DNA of 20,794 bases, from positions 1-20,794 of IMG/VR virus record IMGVR_UViG_3300025128_000434; one strand, given 5' to 3'. The position numbers and the translations under genes are program-made. The notes beneath the pieces were generated by a model, which ran no database searches, was not told where the DNA came from, and saw only the letters and a program-made list of their open reading frames with translations. The stretch comes from a virus. Position 1 is the stretch's first letter, and every line of letters starts with the position of its first letter. Shown here piece by piece: positions 1-5,801 of this stretch.

Positions 1-109
1 CCATGGGAGTTGCAAGGTTAAAAGTTTCATCGGCGTCATCCTGCATGGCCATCTGAATCATGGTGTCAAGATTACCAGAGCCGCTACCGTATCCGATTTT
101 GCCGGGCAT
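1..109 (-). CDS. Hypothetical protein, N-terminal part only (cut by window edge)
   Basis: The ATG is at 109-107, and 36 codons are open to the edge of the window. The fragment begins MPGKIGYGSGSG, a glycine- and serine-rich start, and continues with a Met/Gln/Asp-rich segment (MIQMAMQDDADE). An AAGGGA ribosome-binding sequence lies upstream, inside the end of the preceding gene, and only one base separates the two genes, so it belongs to the same operon. I do not recognise a family from this short piece. From its position after the tail-hub gene it could be an internal virion or tail protein, but that is inference. Confidence 0.75.
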   Translation of the reverse strand, partial: MPGKIGYGSGSGNLDTMIQMAMQDDADETFNLATPM

Positions 110-110
110 A

Positions 111-464
111 TTACGTTCCCTTCAAGTTACGAATTAACAAATCAAGCATCTCTCGTGTTCTAAATAGATCATTTGCAAGCACTTGTACATCTTCACGTAG
201 ATTCCGTAGCGCAGTTAGCGCAGCTACATCCTGACTTGATATATTATACCCGTCGCTGCCGCTAAGTGTAACACTTATCATATCTTGTTGTCCTAAGTTC
301 TGCGCAGTAATATCACCGCGGACACAGGCAATACTAGCACCGTCCGTTTCACCGCGTGTCCCGCATAGCAACTCAATGTTTTCTTTCTGCGCGGCCAGCA
401 GTATGGCTTCCCAATCTAGGATACCATCTGGCACTTCAGGAACGGCTACAAATCTACGCGCCAT
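111..464 (-). CDS. Small conserved phage protein of the tail module (117 aa)
   Basis: The protein has 117 residues. Its ATG overlaps the stop of the tail-hub gene as TAATG (466-462), with AAGGAAA upstream as ribosome-binding site, so translation is probably coupled. Residues 17-36 (around DWEAILLAAQKENIELLCG) and the RGDIT motif near residue 49 resemble a small hypothetical protein I recall from marine podoviruses. The C-terminal 35 residues (LREDVQ to LIRNLKG) look like an amphipathic helix or coiled coil, as in small trimerising tail or fibre adaptor proteins. There is no signal peptide or membrane segment. The role is unknown; its place directly after the tail-hub gene suggests a tail-associated structural or assembly protein. 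Confidence 0.85.
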   Translation of the reverse strand: MARRFVAVPEVPDGILDWEAILLAAQKENIELLCGTRGETDGASIACVRGDITAQNLGQQDMISVTLSGSDGYNISSQDVAALTALRNLREDVQVLANDLFRTREMLDLLIRNLKGT

Positions 465-3070
465 TACGATTTCCTTAATCCGTCAGGGGTTTCGCTCAAG
501 TGAATAGCTCGAACTCTTGCCCGACCGGAGACAGTCACTTCAAATGTATCAGATTTATACCCTACCGGGCAGCGAAAAATTTCAGAGTCGGTGACATAAC
601 GAGAAAAGACTTCCTGCTTATTTTGGAATAATTTGAATGTGACTGTGTAGCTGGAAGGTGCTGTTCGGAAAGATCTAGTCAGACCGTCACCATGAATAAC
701 AGTACTATTAAACTCCCCAAAGTTATTGATCTCTACCCCATCGGAATCAGTATAGTCTGTAGGCCCATTTAGAGCAGCTAACTGTTGTGAGTCAGCAAAG
801 ATGCTTGTGTTATAAGCTGCAACTCCTGCGTTATACGTGGTGTACGCGGATGAATCTTCAGTGGTGACGTCGTAATCAGCAACTATCCGAGCCGCACCGA
901 TATTGATGTAATCTTTTGTAACGATAGTTTGAGATTTCCACTCTAATGGTCGAATAGGTGAAGTAGGATCACCCCATTGCGTTACATTTCCAAGAGTGTC
1001 ACTAACGGTATACAACGCGTTAGTAGAAGTATCTAACCATGCACTATTAAACATATGCCCAGCGGTTGTATAATACCCGCCAATCTTCTGATCTGCTTCA
1101 AACAGAAACGACCCTGTGCTATGTGCCCCAAAGTATTTATCGTTATAAAACGTGCCTACAATGGTGGCTGGATCAACCTCCTCTTCCCACGTATCCCAGT
1201 CATGGACTGCTTGGGTCGCTAACGCTAGGCCAGTGCGCGAGGACCAAAGAGCAAGACCGCCATAAGTAGCGAACAGAACTCCGTACCCCATATTAACAAC
1301 GGACCGCTTAGAGAGGCAGGGGTACGCCTTATCAATCTTAACGATGGAGAGTGCGTTAGGATCGTTACCAGACACGCGGTACACGAAGGTATCAGTAAGG
1401 ACTAATAAGAACCCGCCTGCCGAAGACAACGCAACGATGTCATGCTCGAAAGTGGTTCGGTATTTTAGAGGCCAAGCCCATGGTTTGTTCGGCTCTGCAA
1501 AACACACTTGGTTATCAAAGAACCCCGCAAGCAGGTTATTCTGTGCAAGCGTCAAGCCTTGCATCGACGCATCAGGCGCGTCGAAATCATCGGTTGTCAG
1601 AAACTCAACAAGATTCAGAAAGTCAAAATCATCTAGGAAGCTATTATTTGTTATGACGCCATTTGTATCTGCGGTATTTCCCTCATCAGAACCGGTATTC
1701 TCGTACGTAAACGCTGTAGTACTTGTTACTGTAACAACAACATCAGAGGCGTTGTAGTCGGAACCACCTAACCCACTAATAGTAACAGCCTGACCAGTAA
1801 CTAGACCATGTGCGGCGGCGGTAGTAATTGTAGAAACATTAGTGCTTCGTGATCTATGAGTGCTGGTTATACTGTCATCGCCCCAGTACCTTGGCGTGTC
1901 CTCTGCTAACTCAGCAACATTCAAATATAACTTCCCAGCCGTCTCGTTCTTCTCTGTAACGTTACCGGCAGTCTGAGCGAATGTAAACTGAGTGTCGCTA
2001 ACGACCGATGTAACTACGCCACCAACAATGTTAAAAGAGGAATCCGAGCACTTCGCAATCTTAAACTTATCGTCTTTGATAAGATTGTGGTGGTTAGAAG
2101 TAGTGACGGTTACGACATTACTAGTACGAGAGACTTTTGCGAGGGTAGTTGGAAACCACAAAGTAGACAACTTCAGAAAATTAGTACCAGACGCAGAGCT
2201 GACTGTCCGGTATATATTTACACCGCGGACAAAATTACTGCCGGTAGGCTTAGCGGTGGGTATATTAACGAGCGTTGTTGACTGGCCTTCTTTCAGGTAA
2301 ATATCATCTGAAGGTTCAGAAGCAATGGATTCTTCATCCCACGGAGTAAACCACGTATAGACGTACTGCCGCCGTTGCGTATTACCTGCGAGATCAACCA
2401 CACCCTCAGTATTAGCGGTGCTACCTTGCGCACTTCCGGAGTTGAAGTACTCAAAAGTAGTAGAACTTGTTACAGTAATTTGAACATTCGTTGTGTTAAA
2501 ATCAGGACCGGGTGAACTGGAAAACCCGCGTATAGTTACGATATTACCTGTACGTAAACCATGAGCAGCGGAAGTTGTGATCTTCGCAGTGTTACCCGAA
2601 TCCCGCTCAAAGTGCGTAGACGTAGGAGACGTAAAGGAAATTGCAGTTGCAGTAAGCGTAGTAGTAGGCAGAGGCAAGCCTAGATCATAGTACCCAGCAG
2701 CAACTGGATACGGCTCAGATCCGGTAGTAGCAAGGTCGTAATTAGAAACCTTTGGTGTGCCATCGCCTGTATAGTAAAACCGCTGCTCGCCGTAGTTAGC
2801 TCCCTCAGACTGTGAGAAAGTCACAACGTCAACATCAGTTGTCCAAGTCAGAAACTTTAGAGCGTTTGTAGAGGGAGTGCGTAATCCGTATAGCGCTTTC
2901 AGTTCACCCAGTCGGGGAACGCGAGTAACCTCTCGAGGTTCCGGGTATGGAATAAGATTACCAGAATATAGCTGAACATTATAGGCCGTCTGCGCAAAAC
3001 CAGTAGGGAGCAATTCACCCGCAACTCTAGGTGCTGTACCGTAGAACTTCTCTAGTTTAATTGCGGCCAT
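464..3070 (-). CDS. Tail-hub / stabilisation-type protein (T7 gp12- or P22 gp10-like) with inserted repeat domains
   Basis: This 868-residue protein opens with residues 8-45 (KFYGTAPRVAGELLPTGFAQ, then NVQLYSGNLIPYPEP). That pattern is typical of phage tail tubular B / stabilisation proteins, in which a conserved 'G..PRV...LLP.G.AQ.A.N..L.SG.L.P' start leads into a beta-propeller-like hub. The later part (residues 500-730: LAGFFDNQVCFAEPNKPWAWP, GYGVLFATYGGLALWS) keeps the hydrophobic strand pattern of that family. Three repeated beta domains interrupt the N-terminal half at residues 155-226, 313-382 and 405-474 and make the protein longer than usual. It should sit between the head connectors and the tail tip. 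It starts two bases after the endolysin stop. The family call comes from pattern recognition and needs a profile search. The next gene overlaps it as TAATG. Confidence 0.75.
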   Translation of the reverse strand: MAAIKLEKFYGTAPRVAGELLPTGFAQTAYNVQLYSGNLIPYPEPREVTRVPRLGELKALYGLRTPSTNALKFLTWTTDVDVVTFSQSEGANYGEQRFYYTGDGTPKVSNYDLATTGSEPYPVAAGYYDLGLPLPTTTLTATAISFTSPTSTHFERDSGNTAKITTSAAHGLRTGNIVTIRGFSSSPGPDFNTTNVQITVTSSTTFEYFNSGSAQGSTANTEGVVDLAGNTQRRQYVYTWFTPWDEESIASEPSDDIYLKEGQSTTLVNIPTAKPTGSNFVRGVNIYRTVSSASGTNFLKLSTLWFPTTLAKVSRTSNVVTVTTSNHHNLIKDDKFKIAKCSDSSFNIVGGVVTSVVSDTQFTFAQTAGNVTEKNETAGKLYLNVAELAEDTPRYWGDDSITSTHRSRSTNVSTITTAAAHGLVTGQAVTISGLGGSDYNASDVVVTVTSTTAFTYENTGSDEGNTADTNGVITNNSFLDDFDFLNLVEFLTTDDFDAPDASMQGLTLAQNNLLAGFFDNQVCFAEPNKPWAWPLKYRTTFEHDIVALSSAGGFLLVLTDTFVYRVSGNDPNALSIVKIDKAYPCLSKRSVVNMGYGVLFATYGGLALWSSRTGLALATQAVHDWDTWEEEVDPATIVGTFYNDKYFGAHSTGSFLFEADQKIGGYYTTAGHMFNSAWLDTSTNALYTVSDTLGNVTQWGDPTSPIRPLEWKSQTIVTKDYINIGAARIVADYDVTTEDSSAYTTYNAGVAAYNTSIFADSQQLAALNGPTDYTDSDGVEINNFGEFNSTVIHGDGLTRSFRTAPSSYTVTFKLFQNKQEVFSRYVTDSEIFRCPVGYKSDTFEVTVSGRARVRAIHLSETPDGLRKS
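1649..1858 (-). repeat. Inserted beta repeat domain, copy 3 of 3 in the tail-hub protein
   Basis: Residues 405-474 of the 868-residue protein: TTAAAHGLVTG, AVTISGLGG, VVTVTSTTAFTYENTG and DTNGVI. It is clearly homologous in layout to copy 1, which lies about 250 residues upstream. Confidence 0.75.
1925..2134 (-). repeat. Inserted beta repeat domain, copy 2 of 3 (diverged)
   Basis: Residues 313-382 of the 868-residue protein. SNVVTVTTSNHHNLIKDDKF matches the strand, HxL and turn start of copies 1 and 3, and SDTQFTFAQTAGN matches their TTFEYFNSG segment. The conserved HG-L-TG turn has become HNLIKDD, so this copy is the most diverged of the three. Confidence 0.6.
2393..2608 (-). repeat. Inserted beta repeat domain, copy 1 of 3 in the tail-hub protein
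   Basis: Residues 155-226 of the 868-residue protein. They carry the pattern TTSAAHGLRTG, then IVTIRGF, then VQITVTSSTTFEYFNSG, and end in NTEGVV. The same order of motifs returns in copy 3 (TTAAAHGLVTG, VTISG, TVTSTTAFTYENTG, DTNGVI) and, more diverged, in copy 2. The short all-beta unit looks like an Ig-like or carbohydrate-binding insertion rather than hub core. Confidence 0.75.
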
Positions 3071-3072
3071 AA

Positions 3073-3558
3073 TTACACTGCCTCAAATAACCGACGTTCT
3101 GCAGCTCGTCGTCGTACAAGTCCGGAAAGGATACGACCAGCAGACCTGCGCCATTTCGGAAACTCCGCTCCCGCACCTTCCACATCGCCTCTGTTAAGTT
3201 TCATTCTCAACGAGGATTTTTGCAGGTTCCCGCTTCCGATATTATAGCAGAAAGACACTAGACTTGAGAACTGATTTTCGTTAAGGGGGTATTTGACAAG
3301 GCGGTTAACTGCCCCTTCAGAATGAAGTATTTCTTGTCGGAGTAGAAACTCGCCCTCGACCTTATCAATGTCAGGGTGAGTAGGGGTGATACGATTGCGA
3401 TCACGATCATAGGTGCTCCCGAAGCCAATAGTCCATCGAGCGCCGCAATGGTAGACAGACGGTGACCAACCTTCAAAGGACTTAATGATTCCCAAACCGG
3501 CCGCATTGATATGGCCGTCCCAAGAATTATTTCGTATCAGGATATCATGTAGACTCAT
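3073..3558 (-). CDS. Endolysin, phage lysozyme (muramidase, GH24 family)
   Basis: A 161-residue glycoside hydrolase family 24 lysozyme, which cleaves the beta-1,4 bond between N-acetylmuramic acid and N-acetylglucosamine in peptidoglycan. The catalytic Glu is E29 in IIKSFEGW. C38 stands where T4 lysozyme has D20, and T43 begins TIGFGS. The family's second hallmark follows (NENQFSSLVSFCYNIGSG, residues 93-110), then the C-terminal FPKWRRSAGRILSGLVRRR (133-151), the usual 'W..A.G....GLVRRR' ending. There is no signal peptide or N-terminal SAR segment, so release should need the holin encoded just upstream. The two genes overlap as ATGA (3558-3555), which suggests translational coupling. One oddity is that E29 to C38 has the normal eight-residue gap, but C38 to T43 has four residues instead of the usual five. 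Confidence 0.96.
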   Translation of the reverse strand: MSLHDILIRNNSWDGHINAAGLGIIKSFEGWSPSVYHCGARWTIGFGSTYDRDRNRITPTHPDIDKVEGEFLLRQEILHSEGAVNRLVKYPLNENQFSSLVSFCYNIGSGNLQKSSLRMKLNRGDVEGAGAEFPKWRRSAGRILSGLVRRRAAERRLFEAV

Positions 3559-4001
3559 GTCTGAGTTTTCCTAGCCATGGTCCTTGCGCCAAACCAAAAT
3601 GAGACGACGGCTGCCCAAACGGCCTGAAATTCATCGTTCCAAATCATGTTGTACTGTTCTGTCGTAATCCAGTCCATGTTTACGCAAACGGTTAGCGCAG
3701 CAAACTCCAAGAACAAAAGATAGGTAATACAAGGTCTTACAGAAGCAGCGAGGTTTCGGATAAAGGGACTGGCGCTTGCTTGTAGCTTAGAGCTATGCTG
3801 GATCAAAGCTTCACTCTCTCGAATATCTGCTTCAACGTGCATCGTCTGGAGTTTAATGTCACCAAGAGCTTTCTGCTGTTCCAACTGCTTATCCATTAGC
3901 TGCAGCTCATGGGCTTTATCGCTTTTATCTTGGAAATAATCCATGACTTTTGGGAGAAAACTGGTGCCAAACCCAAGGACACTACCTAATAACGAAAGCA
4001 T
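3555..4001 (-). CDS. Holin, probably of the gene-transfer-agent 3-TM holin family
   Basis: The 148-residue protein has a hydrophobic N-terminus (residues 1-19), a charged helical stretch (22-75, MDYFQDKSDKAHELQ onward), and two clear membrane segments at about 90-108 (PCITYLLFLEFAALTVCV) and 121-138 (FQAVWAAVVSFWFGAR). The SVRP-ITY and SFWFGAR signatures are those I associate with the 3-TM holin family named for gene transfer agent release (GTA_holin_3TM). The holin would form inner-membrane lesions that let the signal-less endolysin reach the wall. The endolysin start overlaps its stop as ATGA. The holin start itself overlaps the stop of an 18-codon hydrophobic ORF as TAATG, with GGAG ten bases upstream. 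Family membership is from memory of motifs; the gene position supports it strongly. Confidence 0.85.
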   Translation of the reverse strand: MLSLLGSVLGFGTSFLPKVMDYFQDKSDKAHELQLMDKQLEQQKALGDIKLQTMHVEADIRESEALIQHSSKLQASASPFIRNLAASVRPCITYLLFLEFAALTVCVNMDWITTEQYNMIWNDEFQAVWAAVVSFWFGARTMARKTQT

Positions 4002-4057
4002 TACAAAAGCACTCCTATAACTAAAACTTGCATAACCAAGATTGTAAGTCCAACCAT
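4001..4057 (-). CDS. Putative 18-residue hydrophobic micropeptide upstream of the holin
   Basis: An ATG at 4057-4055 opens a short frame encoding MVGLTILVMQVLVIGVLL. Its stop overlaps the holin start as TAATG (4003-3999). An AGGAG sequence (4069-4073) lies eleven bases before the ATG, and only two bases separate this ATG from the stop of the upstream 65-residue gene. Without it the region would be a 58-base gap in an otherwise gapless operon. The whole peptide is one uncharged hydrophobic stretch long enough to enter a membrane. It could be a real membrane micropeptide (holin partner or antiholin-like) or only a leader that delivers ribosomes to the holin start. No database support is available to me. 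Confidence 0.45.
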   Translation of the reverse strand: MVGLTILVMQVLVIGVLL

Positions 4058-4059
4058 AA

Positions 4060-4257
4060 TCAAATCTTCTCCTGCGGTTCGCTGAAATTGATAGTGGTAC
4101 ACATTGCTGCCCACTGTCTAAAAGCCCCTAACTCTTGGTGATAATTGTAGTATTCTTCCGTTATATCTTGCGGAGGGCACTTATCAACAGGCATAGAAGT
4201 TACGTCATAAGTGCCATCACTAGTAATTATAAATACGACTAAAACTAAAAGTTTCAC
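4060..4257 (-). CDS. Small hydrophobic-N-terminus protein with a cysteine pair (65 aa)
   Basis: The start is GTG (4257-4255), preceded by AGGA seven bases upstream. Residues 2-12 (KLLVLVVFIIT) form a short hydrophobic stretch; it may be a weak signal or membrane anchor or simply a beta strand. Two cysteines, C27 and C53, could form a disulphide if the protein is exported. It lacks a lipobox, so it is not an obvious outer-membrane spanin lipoprotein. The layout (short hydrophobic start, then Cys, about 21-26 residues, then Cys after a Trp) resembles the 73-residue protein encoded at 4841-4620. Position next to the holin suggests a lysis or membrane-related role. The function is unknown. Confidence 0.75.
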   Translation of the reverse strand: MKLLVLVVFIITSDGTYDVTSMPVDKCPPQDITEEYYNYHQELGAFRQWAAMCTTINFSEPQEKI

Positions 4258-4265
4258 GTTTTATC

Positions 4266-4616
4266 CTACTCTACTTTAGGGTGCTTGCCATTATGTTGCT
4301 TGTTTAGATGTGCCACTTGCGCCTGTAGTACTTCAATCTGCGCCTGCACTGTTGCCATCTCACGGTTACGATGCTCTAGAGCAGGTACCGAGTTTATCTC
4401 TTTGAGAACATCTATCTGAGAAGTAAACACTGCCCGCTGAGATTCAGCCTCGTCCAGCCGCTGATCAAAGGCAGACTTTGATTTCTCATACCGCTTGATA
4501 AAACTCCCTAGATCTTCCATGACTCGGGCAAGTTGGCTTTTGACTACGGCGTAGCCGCCAGCCACAGTGGCCAACATTATTGCAAGTTGCATCCCAAGTT
4601 TTGCATCTACTTCCAT
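4266..4616 (-). CDS. Single-pass membrane protein with long coiled coil (116 aa), spanin-like layout
   Basis: An N-terminal membrane segment (about residues 8-25, GMQLAIMLATVAGGYAVV) is followed by a long charged helix with heptad-like spacing from residue 28 to 107 (ARVMEDLGSFIKRYEKS through IEVLQAQVAHLNKQ). The ATG follows the upstream TAA after three bases (TAAGGTATG). An inner-membrane anchor plus periplasmic coiled coil is the architecture of Rz-type inner spanins, and the gene lies in the lysis neighbourhood, but I see no outer-membrane lipoprotein partner. The spanin role is therefore inference. Haemolysin XhlA-like or other membrane accessory roles remain possible. Confidence 0.85.
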   Translation of the reverse strand: MEVDAKLGMQLAIMLATVAGGYAVVKSQLARVMEDLGSFIKRYEKSKSAFDQRLDEAESQRAVFTSQIDVLKEINSVPALEHRNREMATVQAQIEVLQAQVAHLNKQHNGKHPKVE

Positions 4617-4619
4617 ACC

Positions 4620-4841
4620 TTAATCCACCATCAATTTGACCGGGTACTGCTTTCCATCAATCGTTTTTAGCAATAGTTTCCCCTTCCTACAAATCCATCG
4701 TTCTTTTCCCTTTGGGGGATCAGATCGCTCAATAACCCGCTTCGCTTTCAGACACTCAGATAATGAATCCCGTGGCGTGAACTCCAAAAGTGCCCCCGCT
4801 GTTGTATACAGATGTAACACAAAGCCAACAAAGGTCTCCAT
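4620..4841 (-). CDS. Small conserved-looking protein with a cysteine pair (73 aa)
   Basis: I place the start at the ATG at 4841-4839, one base after the upstream stop. This gives 73 residues beginning METFVGFVLHLYTTAG. An in-frame ATG at 4877 would add 12 residues but would overlap the upstream gene by 35 bases and give a non-hydrophobic start, so I consider it less likely. C30 and C51 flank a basic stretch (CLKAKRVIERS, then KERWIC). The C-terminus is lysine-rich. The function is unknown. The N-terminal hydrophobic segment and Cys spacing resemble the 65-residue protein at 4257-4060, which suggests that both are small exported or disulphide-stabilised proteins of the same type. Confidence 0.75.
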   Translation of the reverse strand: METFVGFVLHLYTTAGALLEFTPRDSLSECLKAKRVIERSDPPKGKERWICRKGKLLLKTIDGKQYPVKLMVD

Positions 4842-4842
4842 A

Positions 4843-5265
4843 TTATTTCCCGGTAATCTGTAGGTGCCTCTGGGCATCTTTTAGTTTCTCAACAGCACTC
4901 CGCACTTCCATCATGTCCGTCTGCAAACGCGTTATGTTGACGCTATTGTTTGACCTGTCTTCGACCTTCGCCGTTAGCTTCTCCAGTTGGCCGCTGATAT
5001 GCTCAATTAACATAAAGGCTTCTTTTACTGCGGGCGATTGTGGGCGCTCGATACGAAAAGTTGTGTTCTTGTCAATGTCAAGTTTTAAGGACGCAACGCT
5101 TGTCTCCAGATCTTTCTTAACAAGTTGTTCTGAAGTCTCCAAACGGTTGAGCCGCTCTTGGATAATAAAATATGAATATACGCCCATACCGACCAACGCG
5201 ATCAGGCTGATGACAGTTTTCATCGGCATCTGCACGTTGGTCGTATCGCTAATCTTAGTAGTCAT
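4843..5265 (-). CDS. Single-pass membrane protein with coiled coil (140 aa)
   Basis: The chosen ATG at 5265-5263 overlaps the upstream stop as ATGA. It gives MTTKISDTTNVQMPMKTV, a start I associate with a small membrane protein common in marine phages. A longer frame would begin with TTG at 5307 and overlap the preceding gene by 46 bases, so I reject it. A membrane segment lies at about residues 17-35 (TVISLIALVGMGVYSYFII). Helical, charged sequence follows (36-65 and 82-135), with the FRIERP motif at 70-75. An N-in, coiled-coil-out layout fits a spanin-like or virion-membrane accessory protein. The exact function is unknown. Confidence 0.85.
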   Translation of the reverse strand: MTTKISDTTNVQMPMKTVISLIALVGMGVYSYFIIQERLNRLETSEQLVKKDLETSVASLKLDIDKNTTFRIERPQSPAVKEAFMLIEHISGQLEKLTAKVEDRSNNSVNITRLQTDMMEVRSAVEKLKDAQRHLQITGK

Positions 5266-5798
5266 CTGACTGCGGGTCCGTAAGTTGCCGCCCACCAAAG
5301 GAACCAAGCAATACCGCCAGCGACAGCCGCGACAGCTAATCCTTTAGCAACTTCAATCAGTATTGCCTTTCGTCGTTCTGCACGTTCTTCTGCATCTAAC
5401 TTGTCTTGCTTCTCACGCTCTTTTTTAGCAGCAACACGTTTGTCTTTTTCCTCAAGGATTAACTCCCAAGTAGATTTCTCACCCGGTTTAGACGGCCATT
5501 TACGATTTATTTCGTCCTTTAAATCTTCGATTTGTTGTTGAAGTTGTTTCTCTTCTATAACAGCAGCAGCGGCAGATGATACTGAAGTTTCTGAGCCATC
5601 ATCTTTGGCCCGTTTCTGAAGAATACTTTTATTTTTCTTGCCAATCGAGCTACCGGGGTCGTGACTTTTATTCTGCTCATGCTGTTCTTTGGCGTGAAAA
5701 ATCCCATCCAATCCATGTGCGATTTCTTGGACGCCTCTAGCAGATTTTACTAATGTCTTGGTAGCAGCTATCGCAGCAGCAATTGTAAGTGGGTCCAT
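5262..5798 (-). CDS. Coiled-coil protein with C-terminal membrane anchor (178 aa)
   Basis: The protein begins MDPLTIAAAIAATKTLVKSARG, a hydrophobic or amphipathic Ala-rich start that I have seen in small proteins of marine phages. The middle (residues 36-145) is very rich in Lys, Glu and Gln and should be largely helical (KQLQQQIEDLKDEINRKW, then EEKDKRVAAKKEREKQDK). A membrane segment lies at about 146-170 (ILIEVAKGLAVAAVAGGIAW), followed by a Trp-rich interface (FLWWAATYG). It starts three bases after the stop of the upstream adhesin. With the next three genes it forms a run of membrane-anchored helical or small exported proteins. It could help the virion or lysis apparatus meet the inner membrane; no specific role can be assigned. 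Confidence 0.85.
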   Translation of the reverse strand: MDPLTIAAAIAATKTLVKSARGVQEIAHGLDGIFHAKEQHEQNKSHDPGSSIGKKNKSILQKRAKDDGSETSVSSAAAAVIEEKQLQQQIEDLKDEINRKWPSKPGEKSTWELILEEKDKRVAAKKEREKQDKLDAEERAERRKAILIEVAKGLAVAAVAGGIAWFLWWAATYGPAVR

Positions 5799-5801
5799 GC
5801 A

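Noticed and set aside
4790-5269. A 159-codon plus-strand frame with hydrophobic segments
   Set aside because: It is antisense to two well-supported small genes, its hydrophobicity mirrors the opposite strand, and it would be a lone plus-strand gene in the window.
5266-5307. A longer version of the membrane protein starting at TTG (5307)
   Set aside because: It would overlap the upstream gene by 46 bases, starts with a rare codon, and the ATG at 5265 gives a perfect ATGA overlap with a familiar N-terminus.
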